The notes: generated by a model not told the origin, from the sequence alone. A stretch of DNA of 64,000 nucleotides from CAVVGZ01 sp963747965 (GCA_963747965.1 CAVVGZ010000007.1:992001-1056000), one strand, 5' to 3'. Positions 34,546 through 43,441 are shown, numbered from the stretch's first letter. Numbers and translations: made by a program.

Positions 34546-36123
34546 TCACGGCCGGCTGCACGTATCCAGGATAATTTCCACCAACGGGCGTTCAAACTGG
34601 TTGGACCAGTGCTGTTTGTATTCATTATCGGTCGATCCAAAGTAAGCCGGCGCCCAGAGATTGCGGTCGACGATACGGTTGCTCTGCTGCCATGTCCAGG
34701 AAATGCTGCTCAACAGCAAAACAACAATCAACGCTTGCATGGCGTACAACCTCCACCCCCTGGTTCTTTCCACCATCACCGGCGCTGCAGCAACGAACAT
34801 TAACGCTGCCATCTGGGAGGTATCGTGGTTGCGGTAGCGAAACAGCACCAGGTGTATCCCGGCATTGAGGAAGATCAGGATCAAAGCCCACTTCTGGTAC
34901 TTCGTCAGCCGGCGTGAGGCTGCTAAAATGAACAGTGCCGCGCTGCTCAGCCACATCGGCAGCCAGTTCAGGATGAATGCCGAATCGATCAGGCTGCCAC
35001 CCTCCTGGATAAATCCCTGCAGGGCTGGGGCTGCCAGATTTTTTATCAGGATATCCAGGTAAGCCAGGTACTGCCAGATACCCGGCAGTTCCGCCGGGTA
35101 GGCATAATAAAATACTCCCGCCAGGTAGCCGTAGTTGCTGTAATCTGCCAGGTCTGGCCCCATGGCTACCCAGCGCAGCCCAAAATATAAGAGCAAGGAT
35201 ACAGCCGAGACGGCTATCCACTGCACCCGGTAAGGAAAGGGATCCTCGGCTAAGATGGCAATGGATATTACAAATAGAGGAAGCACAATGCCGTTTTCCC
35301 GGCTGAAAAATGCCAGCAGGTACAATCCGCTCAATATGAGGATTGACCTGGCCCTGACACCAGACGGGAAGATGCCCACCAGGTAGATCAGCATCAGCAG
35401 CAGCCAGAAATCCACCATGCCCCCTGCCCGGTCCGGGATATCCAGTGCCACCTGGGAGGAATACACCCCAAACAGGTAAATACCTGCTAGAGCCACGGCC
35501 AGGAAACGGTTTGGATTGATTTTATAAAGCAATATAAAAAGCAACGCCGTATTGGCGAAATGCAGCAGGAAATTGAAGACCTGCTGGGGAATGGAGGTCA
35601 TTCCGAACAGCCGCTGCAAGGTCCACCAGGTGGTGGTGGTCAGCGGGCGGTAATTGGGCCCCGAGGGATGGGTTCCCTGGTCTCCGACAAAATATGCCAA
35701 CGGATTCGGGTTGTAGTAAACCGAACCCAGCTTGTGCAGGTCATCCCCAGTTCCCGGGTAGCAGGACAGCGTGCGCCCAAACAAAAGAACTGCTATTCCC
35801 AGGAGCACGGCTATCACGGTATAAAAGATCAAATCTGTTCGGTGGTCAAGTATCCGACGATAGGCTGAGGCGAGAGGTGGCAGTACACTCCTCTCGACAA
35901 AGGCTTCAATTTCCAGCCTACGTTGTGGGAGGCTTAGCCACACCCAAACGACTAAACCGACCATTCCAACAGCAAAGAACAAGCTGCGCTTCATCCCCCA
36001 GTGGGTTGTCGCAATACCAAATCTCATGGGAAATAATGACGCCAGCAACAAAACAATAAAAATGAATGCCAGCGCTGCATGAAAAAGATAAAAAATATAT
36101 CTGGATAGCCAACTGGGTTTCAA
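34546..36123 (-). CDS. GT-C type polytopic membrane protein
   Basis: 525-residue integral membrane protein with about ten hydrophobic helices. The large first extracytoplasmic loop contains GDDLHKLGSVYYNPNPLAYF, and DIPDRAGG lies between later helices. Architecture fits lipid-linked-sugar-dependent glycosyltransferases (GT-C, PMT/ArnT-like), but no family motif is strong enough to name it. It stands alone on the minus strand next to the surface-glycan locus. The start codon is the first ATG, inside the N-terminal basic stretch before helix 1. Confidence 0.65.
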   Translation of the reverse strand: MKPSWLSRYIFYLFHAALAFIFIVLLLASLFPMRFGIATTHWGMKRSLFFAVGMVGLVVWVWLSLPQRRLEIEAFVERSVLPPLASAYRRILDHRTDLIFYTVIAVLLGIAVLLFGRTLSCYPGTGDDLHKLGSVYYNPNPLAYFVGDQGTHPSGPNYRPLTTTTWWTLQRLFGMTSIPQQVFNFLLHFANTALLFILLYKINPNRFLAVALAGIYLFGVYSSQVALDIPDRAGGMVDFWLLLMLIYLVGIFPSGVRARSILILSGLYLLAFFSRENGIVLPLFVISIAILAEDPFPYRVQWIAVSAVSLLLYFGLRWVAMGPDLADYSNYGYLAGVFYYAYPAELPGIWQYLAYLDILIKNLAAPALQGFIQEGGSLIDSAFILNWLPMWLSSAALFILAASRRLTKYQKWALILIFLNAGIHLVLFRYRNHDTSQMAALMFVAAAPVMVERTRGWRLYAMQALIVVLLLSSISWTWQQSNRIVDRNLWAPAYFGSTDNEYKQHWSNQFERPLVEIILDTCSRP

Positions 36124-36358
36124 GGAGTTCGTATCCTTAGCTGGGTTATAAGGTGAGATTCTTCTGCAACCCTTTCAGGCCCATCTATACTTTTACCGCA
36201 AGAAAGGGAAGGCAAAAAGATCAGCCCCATAAGCATACCAGATTTCTGTCCGTGCAAAGCATAAACATTTTGTAACCCGGTTTGGGCGTCTCTTCTCTTT
36301 TGACAAACCATCCCTGTCCCGATGCGGGGTTTGAAAAATCCAATTTCGATAAACATTA

Positions 36359-36382
36359 TACAACTTATTGGAATAGGTTGTA
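36359..36382. promoter_or_regulatory. 24-bp dyad upstream of secreted repeat protein
   Basis: Two 11-base arms, TACAACTTATT and AATAGGTTGTA, around a GG centre, with a single mismatched pair. It lies 51 bases upstream of the ATG of the repeat protein, where an operator would be expected; TTGAAA and CATTAT with 17-base spacing occur just upstream. The rest of the 310-base gap (36124-36433) shows no gene. Confidence 0.45.
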
Positions 36383-36433
36383 CAATCAACTAAAATGATA
36401 GAAATTCCATATCTAATAAAAGGAGAAACAAAA

Positions 36434-36928
36434 ATGAATATAAGGAAATTTAGTCATGCAGTTCTATTAGCATCATTAATGTCTGCACTGACCATCACCA
36501 GTGTATTTGCTGAAAAAGGCGGAATGCCAGATGCCCATGGTGTAGATGGAAAAACCTTCGGTGCCGCAGTGAGTGGTTTAGCCCAATCCGAACCTGGTGC
36601 GGTTGCAGAACACGTCAGTGAAGGAAAAGCTGGCGGTTCTTCTAATGAATCCAATTCACAGAGCAATTCCGGCGGTATGCCCGCTGCACATGGTGTGGAT
36701 GGAAAAACCTTTGGTGCCGCAGTGAGTGATTTAGCCCAATCCGAACCCGGTGCGGTTGCAGAACACGTCAGTGGAGGAAAAGCTGGCGGTTCTTCCAATG
36801 AATCCAATTTACAGAGCAATTCCGGCGGTATGCCCGCTGCCCATGGTGTAGATGGAAAAACCTTCGGCGCCGCAGTGAGCGGTTTAGCCAAATCCGAACC
36901 CGGTGCAGTTGCAGAACACGTCAAGTAA
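36434..36928 (+). CDS. Small secreted protein with 51-residue repeats
   Basis: 164-residue protein not recognised as a known family. Residues 1-25 are a signal peptide (NIRKF basic start, hydrophobic core, cleavage expected after SVFA). The mature chain is two and two-thirds copies of a 51-residue unit: GGMPxAHGVDGKTFGAAVSxLA, then SEPGAVAEHVS, then a Gly/Ser/Asn-rich linker. The copies are nearly identical also at DNA level (153-bp period). There is no cysteine. ATG 36434 follows AAAGGAG; an upstream in-frame ATG at 36395 lacks a ribosome site. A terminator follows, so the gene is monocistronic. Confidence 0.82.
   Translation: MNIRKFSHAVLLASLMSALTITSVFAEKGGMPDAHGVDGKTFGAAVSGLAQSEPGAVAEHVSEGKAGGSSNESNSQSNSGGMPAAHGVDGKTFGAAVSDLAQSEPGAVAEHVSGGKAGGSSNESNLQSNSGGMPAAHGVDGKTFGAAVSGLAKSEPGAVAEHVK
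36518..36928 (+). repeat. 153-bp tandem repeat inside the secreted protein gene
   Basis: Units begin at 36518, 36671 and 36824, spaced exactly 153 bp. The third ends with the stop codon after the HVK codons. Most differences are single bases, so copy number may vary by slippage or recombination. Confidence 0.9.
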
Positions 36929-36952
36929 AATCTAACCCCATAATTACTCAAA

Positions 36953-36985
36953 AAGCCCTATAAAACAGCATAGGGCTTCTTTTCT
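36953..36985 (+). terminator. Intrinsic terminator after the repeat protein
   Basis: AAGCCCTAT (36953-36961) and ATAGGGCTT (36970-36978) form a 9-bp stem with an 8-base loop, followed by CTTTTCTTT. It lies 24 bases after the stop. Confidence 0.8.
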
Positions 36986-37181
36986 TTAAATTGCATTTTT
37001 TTATCCATTTTTCCCTTCATTACTCGATTCTCTTGGTAAAATAAATTTTCCGTCCTATGAATTTTCATTTGATTCTCCTTTCCGATCTGAAACAATAAAA
37101 ATTATTTGCAATGGTATTTTATGGTAAACTACATCTACTTCTAATTTTGTATGCTCCAGGGGATTATTTAGAAACACCCTT

Positions 37182-37712
37182 ATGACTTCCAAAAAATGGC
37201 TGTTGCTGCACACCAAACCCAATAAAGAGGATTTCCTGTACTCAGAAATCACGGCGCGTGCCCTGGATTGCTTCTATCCGCACCTGCGGGTAAAACCTGC
37301 CAACCCGCGCTGCCGAAAAATTAAGCCATTTTTCCCGGGCTACCTGTTTGTATTTACCGACCCTTCCAGCATTCAGGCGGCTGAACTGCGCTGGCTGCCC
37401 GGTTCTGCCGGGTGGGTACATTTCGGGGGTGAGCTGGCCGAAGTGCCTGAAAACGTGATCGACGGTATTCGCCGCCATGTGGAACAGCTTAACCACAATC
37501 CCCGGTTATTGACACCCACATTCCGATTGGGAGAGCGGGTCAGGATCACGGAAGGTCCCTTTTCCGGCTGGGAGGGCATCTTTCACAGCCAGCTAAACGG
37601 CAGCGACCGGGTAAAAGTACTGCTCAGAATCATCCAATCTCAGCAGAAGCTGGTGGAACTGCCCGCCTGCCTGCTGCGCTCCAAAAATCTGCCCTGGCCG
37701 AAAGCCGGGTAA
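37182..37712 (+). CDS. Specialised NusG paralogue (RfaH/UpxY/LoaP type)
   Basis: 176-residue protein with an NGN domain (WLLLHTKPNKEDFLYSEI, then KIKPFFPGYLFVF) and a C-terminal KOW domain (GERVRITEGPFSGWEGIF). Such paralogues accompany RNA polymerase and suppress termination inside long operons, typically for capsule, LPS or polyketide synthesis. It lies directly before a surface-polysaccharide locus that runs in the same direction for more than 20 kb, so antitermination of that locus is the likely job (inference). It is too divergent to be the housekeeping NusG. Confidence 0.85.
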   Translation: MTSKKWLLLHTKPNKEDFLYSEITARALDCFYPHLRVKPANPRCRKIKPFFPGYLFVFTDPSSIQAAELRWLPGSAGWVHFGGELAEVPENVIDGIRRHVEQLNHNPRLLTPTFRLGERVRITEGPFSGWEGIFHSQLNGSDRVKVLLRIIQSQQKLVELPACLLRSKNLPWPKAG

Positions 37713-37849
37713 GGCGTTCTGCCGGGTCAGTGTCAACTTCTCCTCCGGGTGATATCAAAAAAACGATGTCGCAGGGGCGGAGCATGGTAAAAAACAACCA
37801 CAACCAGTAAAATTATCCACAAATAGCCACGGCATAAGATATCATTCTA

Positions 37850-38776
37850 ATGGACGCACCTTTCCAAACAAACCCTGACAATGAGAACACCTGCCCCCAC
37901 CTGGGATTCGAGGAAGATCCCGGCACGGCCATGGCTATTCCGGCGCCGGAGAATTTCTGCCACCGCCTGAACCCGGCGCGCTGCCCCATCGCGCAGCACC
38001 AGCGTGAGTACTGCCTGTCAGCCAATCACACTGCCTGTCCGGTATACACCCAGGAGCCAGGGTCGAAAGCTGTTCCGAAGAACATCTTTCACCGCCGTAA
38101 AAGATCCCTTCCCCGCATCAAGGCGCGCCACATCCTGCTGGCTTTGCTGCTGGCAGGTGCCGGAGTGCTGGTTGCCATGCTTTATAGCGGAATGATCAGG
38201 CTGCCTGCGCTAACCTCTCAAAATCCCATAGCCACGGCTGTAGCCAACACCCCCGTCCTGGAGGTGCTCCTGCCTACATTGACCCCCACACCGGTCTTCA
38301 CACCCACCGTCACGCGCACCCCCATGCCCCCCACACTGACCCCCACACCCATCCAGCCTTTCCTGCTGGAGACGCCTGCCGGCCCGGTTGGCAGGGAGTT
38401 TATCATCCACAAAACGCTGCCCGGAGAAGCCTTGTTACTGCTGGCGGAGATGTATTATACAAGTTCCGAAGCCATCCGTGCCGTTAATTACCTGATGCCG
38501 GCAACCATATGGGAGGGTATGCTCGTGGTTGTCCCCTACATGCACAAAAATGTCGTTGGAGTACCCCCCATGACCGTTTACCAGGTTACCGAAGAAAATA
38601 TGACCATGGATACTCTTGCCCGCCAGCTGGACCTTGATGCCTTAGATGCCAACCTGCTGCTTGAGGTTAACGGGCGTCCCACCGGTTACACGCTCCAGGT
38701 GGGCGAATACGTGCTCATCCCATATCCATTAGCCCTGACCCCAACACTGCTCCCGTGGCAAACCCCCTCCCCCTAA
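37850..38776 (+). CDS. Cys-rich/TM/LysM membrane protein
   Basis: 308 residues in four parts: (1) residues 1-65, a cytoplasmic cysteine-rich segment with CPHLGFEEDPGT and a C-x-P-spaced pattern ending in CPVY; (2) a basic stretch and one membrane helix (about 95-115, HILLALLLAGAGVLVAML); (3) a Pro/Thr-rich extended linker (about 130-170); (4) two LysM-like modules (about 183-230 and 240-290), the usual peptidoglycan/glycan binders. Domain order suggests a cell-envelope anchor protein with a cytoplasmic metal- or cofactor-binding part. One base separates it from the phosphatase gene. Confidence 0.7.
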   Translation: MDAPFQTNPDNENTCPHLGFEEDPGTAMAIPAPENFCHRLNPARCPIAQHQREYCLSANHTACPVYTQEPGSKAVPKNIFHRRKRSLPRIKARHILLALLLAGAGVLVAMLYSGMIRLPALTSQNPIATAVANTPVLEVLLPTLTPTPVFTPTVTRTPMPPTLTPTPIQPFLLETPAGPVGREFIIHKTLPGEALLLLAEMYYTSSEAIRAVNYLMPATIWEGMLVVVPYMHKNVVGVPPMTVYQVTEENMTMDTLARQLDLDALDANLLLEVNGRPTGYTLQVGEYVLIPYPLALTPTLLPWQTPSP

Positions 38777-38777
38777 A

Positions 38778-39272
38778 ATGCCAGAGATATTGTTTGTCTG
38801 CACCGCCAACCAGTTCCGTTCCCCCATTGCTGCAGCTTGCTTCAGGCGCCGGCTGGAGCAGGCTGGATTGGCAGACAGCTGGCAGGTGAGCAGTGCCGGC
38901 ACCTGGGCTTACGACGGCCTCCCCGCCCATCCCAGGGCTGTTGCTGAAGCAGCCCGTTACGGCCTGGACCTGGATAATCACCTCACCCGTGAAGTGTCCA
39001 GCCCGATGCTGGAGGGTGCCAGCCTGATCGTGGTTATGGAAAATAACCACCGTGAGGCTATCACCATTGAATTCCCGCAGGTCAGCCACAAAGTAGCCCT
39101 GCTGGCCGAACTGGCCGGCGACCTACCTATAGATGTAGCTGATCCAGCCAGATCATTCTTCACGGACAGTGCCGAAATTACCAGCCTGCTCTGCCAGTAT
39201 ACCGATGCCGCCTTTGAAAACATACTTACCCGCGCGGCTTCCTCAAATACTGGCACCGGGAGCCAAACCTAA
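38778..39272 (+). CDS. Low-molecular-weight protein-tyrosine phosphatase
   Basis: 164 residues with the P-loop CTANQFRS (C8 nucleophile, R14) right at the N-terminus and the general acid aspartate in IDVADP. In polysaccharide loci this enzyme (Wzb/CpsB-like) dephosphorylates the tyrosine kinase that controls chain polymerisation. No kinase gene was recognised in this window. It follows the LysM protein immediately, so the two are probably translated together. Confidence 0.88.
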   Translation: MPEILFVCTANQFRSPIAAACFRRRLEQAGLADSWQVSSAGTWAYDGLPAHPRAVAEAARYGLDLDNHLTREVSSPMLEGASLIVVMENNHREAITIEFPQVSHKVALLAELAGDLPIDVADPARSFFTDSAEITSLLCQYTDAAFENILTRAASSNTGTGSQT

Positions 39273-39307
39273 AAACGTCTGTCGCCCGCTCTTCTCCCAG
39301 GAGTAAT

Positions 39308-40373
39308 GTGAAAATGAAAACGAACCTCATTAAGGGACTCTTCATCCTGATCGTAGCTGCCTTTGTCATCGGTGCGGCTGTTTTCATCTGGAACGGCTCG
39401 ATGCCGGGTACAGACCTTCCGTCAAAAGACAAGGCTACCTTGCCAGGCTTGCTGCTTGCTGAATTATCCTCCGGGGATAGTGACATGGGTGCAAATCCAC
39501 CCAGCCAGGCAGTCACAGCTGCATTAAATCCGGCCGATATGTCCTCCGCTGATCCCGCTGCAGCTCAGCCGATATGTGAGGGACCGGAACAAATGATCCT
39601 TCTGGCGACTGGGCGTGGACGAAAACGCCCAGACCGATGTGATCCGCCTGGTGCGCCTGGACTTTGTTAAGCAGCAGATCATCGTGCTCTCCATCCCGCG
39701 CGACTTCTGGCTGCCCATCTCCGGGCTGGGTGAGTATGGCGTCTCCGACGGGCGCATTAATGCGGCTTACGGTTATGGAGAGCACTTCACCGGGCGCGGT
39801 ACCGGCGTGGAAGTGCTGGCGCAGACCATTGCCGATAACTTCAACGTCACCATCGACCACTACGGCATTGTCTATTTCTCCAGCGTCGCCCGCCTGATCG
39901 ACCAGATCGGCGGTGTAGAAATCCAGCTGGATAAACCGGTTGACGGAACACTCAGCGGGCTGCCTTACTTCGCAGAGGGATTTCACCAAATGGATGGCAA
40001 GACCGCCATGGATTTCATCCGCATCCGCTACGTTGACTCCGACGATTACCGCATCGACCGCCAGACCCTGGTGATCAAGGAAGCCCTCAAGAAGATGCGC
40101 GACAACCTCTCCATCATGGAACTGGTGACCTTCGCCGGACAGGCCATCCTGGAGCAATCTGTCTCCACCGATGTATCCATGGATTTGATCAACCCGCTGG
40201 CCTGTTTGGGCAAAAACATCGACGGCGACAACATCCTGTATCTCAGCGTACCCCCCGAATATTATGCCCCAGCCACCACCTCGCAGGGCGCCAATGTACG
40301 CATCCCCTCGCCCGAGGCGGCCGCTTACATCCAATCCGTGATGAACGGCGTGATCCCTCCCACACCGGAATGA
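39308..40373 (+). pseudogene. LytR-CpsA-Psr (LCP) glycopolymer transferase, frameshifted
   Basis: LCP proteins attach glycopolymers to the cell wall outside the membrane. The first part has one N-terminal membrane helix (LFILIVAAFVIGAAVFIW) and a low-complexity linker. The second frame gives the LCP core: NAQTDVIRLVRLDFV, VLSIPRDFWLPI, GGVEIQLDKP, and RIRYVDSDDYRIDRQ with its catalytic arginines. The join is at about 39608: dropping one base there gives MILLALGVDENAQTD. One shift only, so an error is as likely as decay. The start may be GTG 39308 or ATG 39314. Confidence 0.85.
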
Positions 40374-40386
40374 GAACCCGACCCGC

Positions 40387-41256
40387 ATGAACACCATTTC
40401 CCCTCCATCGACCACCGAAGAACAGTGGGACCTGATCATTTCGCCTCGCAAGAAGTGGTATGACCTGCAGCCTGGCGACCTCTGGCGCTACCGTGACCTG
40501 ATTGCGTTGTTCGTTCGCAGGGATTTTGTCTCGCGCTATAAACAGACCATCCTTGGCCCGCTCTGGCTGATCATCCAGCCAATCCTGACCACCATCACCT
40601 TCACCGTCATCTTTGGCCGGATTGCACAACTGCCCACCGACGGCCTGCCGCAGTTCCTATTCTACATGTCCGGCACGGTCCTATGGAGCTACTTTTCAAA
40701 CTGCCTGACCGGCACCTCCAACACCTTTACTGCCAACGCCGGCATCTTTGGCAAGGTTTACTTTCCCAGGCTGGTAACACCCATCTCCCTGGTCATCTCC
40801 AACCTGGTAAATTTTTCCATCCAATTTCTGCTGTTTATCGCCTTTTTGATCTTTTTCATGGTGCGCGGCGCAGATGTGCACCTTACCCCGTGGGCGCTGA
40901 CTTTGCCCCTGTTAATTTTCCTCATGGCGGGGTTGGGACTGGGGTTTGGCATCCTGGTATCGTCCATGACCACCAGGTACCGCGACCTGAGCTACCTGGT
41001 GGGATTCGGCATGTCGCTGTGGATGTATGCCACCCCGGTGATTTACCCGGTCTCCTCCATCCCGGAGCAGTGGCAGTGGGTAGCAGCGATCAACCCGATC
41101 ACCCCCATCGTCGAGACCTTCCGCACCGGCTTCCTCGGTGCCGGCAGCGCCTCCTGGACAGGGCTGGCCTACTCCAGCCTATTCATGGTGGCGGTCTTAT
41201 TCGCCGGTGTGGTGATTTTTAACCGGGTTGAGAAGACATTTATTGATACGGTGTAG
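40387..41256 (+). CDS. wzm: ABC-2 polysaccharide export permease (Wzm)
   Basis: 289-residue permease with about six membrane helices after a cytoplasmic N-terminus. The ABC-2/Wzm features are present: FVRRDFVSRYKQTILGPLWLIIQP entering helix 1, and the PRLVTPISLVISN loop. It exports lipid-linked polysaccharide together with the Wzt ATPase, whose gene lies 2.2 kb downstream. The frame is intact. It starts 13 bases after the LCP gene. Confidence 0.91.
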   Translation: MNTISPPSTTEEQWDLIISPRKKWYDLQPGDLWRYRDLIALFVRRDFVSRYKQTILGPLWLIIQPILTTITFTVIFGRIAQLPTDGLPQFLFYMSGTVLWSYFSNCLTGTSNTFTANAGIFGKVYFPRLVTPISLVISNLVNFSIQFLLFIAFLIFFMVRGADVHLTPWALTLPLLIFLMAGLGLGFGILVSSMTTRYRDLSYLVGFGMSLWMYATPVIYPVSSIPEQWQWVAAINPITPIVETFRTGFLGAGSASWTGLAYSSLFMVAVLFAGVVIFNRVEKTFIDTV

Positions 41257-41355
41257 CTGGGAGTAACAGCTGGTAGTGGTAGAGGTAGCTAGTAGCTAGT
41301 AGATGGTAGTTCAGTGGATTGCTGGGAAAATGGATCAGAAAATTATGGTGATGAC
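41257..41355 (+). repeat. Short GTAG/CTAGTAG repeats before the four-helix gene
   Basis: GTAGCTGG, GGTAGTGGTAG and AGCTAGTAGCTAGTAG form a degenerate short tandem array in the gap between wzm and the four-helix bundle gene. Such repeats often flank genes of this family and suggest an inserted cassette. Confidence 0.45.
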
Positions 41356-41724
41356 TTGAAGATCGCGGCTTTCAGGGATTTAGTGGTCTGGCAAAAAAGT
41401 CTTGATTTTGCCAATCATGTTATCGACCTGACAGAAAGATTAGAAACCGGCAGGAGACATTATCGATTGGTTGATCAAATAGAGGCAGCTGCAACATCAG
41501 TTCCAATGAACATTGCAGAGGGAAAAGGACGGTTTTCACCCAAAGAATTCAAGCATTTCCTTTTTATAGCACGCGGTTCCCTCTATGAGACCATGACCCT
41601 GCTTGAAATATTCAAACTCCGTAATTGGATCCAACCGGCTGACTTTGACATGCTTGATAATCAATCCATCGAAATAGCAAAAATGCTGAACAGCCTGATT
41701 CGCTCAATAAAATCTGATGAATAA
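41356..41724 (+). CDS. Four-helix bundle protein (S23/IVS family)
   Basis: 122-residue alpha-helical protein with FRDLVVWQKSLDFANHVIDL and the family core SVPMNIAEGKGR near the middle, then KEFKHFLFIARGSLYE. The family was first found in intervening sequences of 23S rRNA but also occurs alone in many genomes; function unknown. The TTG at 41356 is preferred because the family starts with MKI-x-x-FRDL; a GTG at 41314 would be a longer alternative. The 57 bases before it consist of short GTAG/CTAG repeats. Confidence 0.8.
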   Translation: MKIAAFRDLVVWQKSLDFANHVIDLTERLETGRRHYRLVDQIEAAATSVPMNIAEGKGRFSPKEFKHFLFIARGSLYETMTLLEIFKLRNWIQPADFDMLDNQSIEIAKMLNSLIRSIKSDE

Positions 41725-41825
41725 ATCCTACCAGCTGCGAGCCACCTGCCTTGAATCATTTCTACCAGTACCTACCCATCCTCCGCAATTCACCTTTCAC
41801 CAAACACTAATAAATCATTTTTCAT

Positions 41826-42417
41826 AACCAATTCTTCTTTCTAACTCTCCTCTCCGACCTGCACCGCTACGCCGGGAATTCCAGCTTTTCCGGTTTCCTT
41901 TATCATTTTTTATGGGAACCCGGTTTTATCTACACCTTCTGGATGCGCACCTGCGCCTACTTAAAATCCAAACCAATCCTGAATTTTCTCCTGTTCCCCG
42001 TCTGCTGGCTGATTTTGCACCACTTCGAGATTAAGTTCGGCATCTCCATTTCCTACCGCACCCAAATCGGCAGCGGCTTGTATATCGGGCATTTCGGCGG
42101 GATCGTCGTCAATCCCAATGTGGTCATCGGCAGGAACTGCAACATCTCCCACCAGGTCACCCTGGGGGTGGCAAACCGGGGGGAACGCAAAGGGCTGCCC
42201 GGTGATCGGGGATAACGTTTACATCGGCCCGGGTGCCAAAGTGATTGGCAGGGTAAGTGTTGGAAACAACGCCGCCATAGGCGCAAACTGCGTGGTTACG
42301 AAGGACGTTCCAGAAAACGGCGTGGTTGTTGGCGTTCCAGGGAAGGTCATCTCCATGGACGGATCGACCGGGTACATCCATAACACAGGCTATCAAGATC
42401 TTGAAATCAGAAAATGA
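41826..42417 (+). pseudogene. Serine acetyltransferase-like hexapeptide enzyme, frameshifted
   Basis: Left-handed beta-helix acetyltransferase of the CysE/sugar O-acetyltransferase type. Reading from 41826 gives LSDLHRYAG and FIYTFWMRTCAYLK, then GSGLYIGHFGGIVV, IGRNCNISHQVTLGVA. One extra G in GGG at 42192-42194 shifts the frame; correcting it continues with KGCPVIGDNVYIGPGA and VVVGVPGKVI to the stop at 42417. The upstream part lacks an ATG: the family-like N-terminus begins after codon CAT, so the start is also damaged or non-standard. In this setting it probably acetylates a sugar or a serine precursor. Confidence 0.75.
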
Positions 42418-43441
42418 GTGAAACAACCACCAGGATCCAGGAAATTTCAGGGGATCAAAAATATCAGCAGCACCTGGCGGTTGTCCATGAAACAGCCGCC
42501 CGGTACTGGGGGCGGGAAACCAGCCAGGTTGGCGATGCCTTAAAATCAATTGAAATAATCAAGTGGACCGATGGAAAAATGGCGGGGACTTTTCCGCCTT
42601 ATGCTGGATTTCCCGGCTGTTTTCTTCAAGGTATATTTTTACGAGCGCGGCTTCCAGTTTGAAGTAGAGGGTTTAACAGCCGCCAATGTCATGCCGCCTG
42701 TCCCCGGCATCCGTGTTCCAGCGGTTGTCACCATTTTTCCCGACAAAAAAGCTATTATGACCGAGCTGCGATCCTGGCAGGACACCACCTCGCCGTTCAG
42801 GAGCTTTTTTGTCCAGTCCCTCAAGATGGACTGGGGCCGGATAGGTACCTGGCTCAGGCAGTTCCACGATTCCCGCACCAGCCTACAGCGCAACGACTAT
42901 TTTCTGAGCAAGAAATTTGAGAAGATCTGCCGCCCACATGCAGTCTTAGCCGCTCTTCACGGAATCAGCTGCAGAAGATGGAGGGCATCCTCCGGGACGC
43001 CCGCGAGCACTACAACACACAACCCTCGAATGGGTCATCTCCCACGGTGATTTTGGATTGGATAATATCAAAATATCCGGATCCGCACTGGATATCATCG
43101 ATTTTGAAGACTCGCAGATGGCTCCCAGGGAGTTTGATATCCTCAATTTCCTGACACGGCTTGAATACACCAGTTATATTCCCCATCCTAAAGGAACTTA
43201 TCCTCAAATTTCCCGGGAATTCCTGGATGGGTATGGAATGCAAGTCACATGCACGCCGGGTAATAATTTCTTCTACCTGCTGATCAAACTGGATATGCTG
43301 GAAACCTATTACCGGAGGAGAAATGAAAACGCCATTCCCTCCCGGCAAAAAACTATCTACTCATATTTTGAAAAAGAAGGTTTGAAACGAATATTGAAAT
43401 GGCTGGATACAGTAGAGCTTTCAGGACAAGATAATGTCTAA
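42414..43441 (+). pseudogene. APH-family phosphotransferase, multiply frameshifted
   Basis: Three overlapping frames together describe one protein kinase-like (aminoglycoside phosphotransferase/choline kinase) enzyme: an N-terminal half to KSIEIIKWTDGK, a middle part (DFPAVFFKVYFYERGFQFE, FFVQSLKMDW) and a C-terminal part with the catalytic SHGDFGLDNIKIS and DIIDFEDSQMAPREFDILNF. The first shift is one extra A in the A5 run at 42575-42579, and two more fall at about 42955 and 43020. The substrate is unknown; a sugar or lipid carrier hydroxyl fits the locus. Its ATG overlaps the acetyltransferase end. Confidence 0.7.

Noticed and set aside
36454..36951. 165-codon minus-strand ORF across the repeat protein
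   Set aside because: Repetition of the plus-strand gene keeps the opposite frame open. The plus-strand frame has the signal peptide, ribosome site and terminator, so the opposite one is a shadow.
39513..40451. 312-codon minus-strand ORF opposite the LCP gene
   Set aside because: High GC leaves this frame open. The plus strand shows clear LCP motifs; the minus frame shows none.
42118..42417. Separate small gene after the acetyltransferase start
   Set aside because: The frame begins with unrelated residues and then gives the missing hexapeptide C-terminus, so it is the second part of one frameshifted gene.
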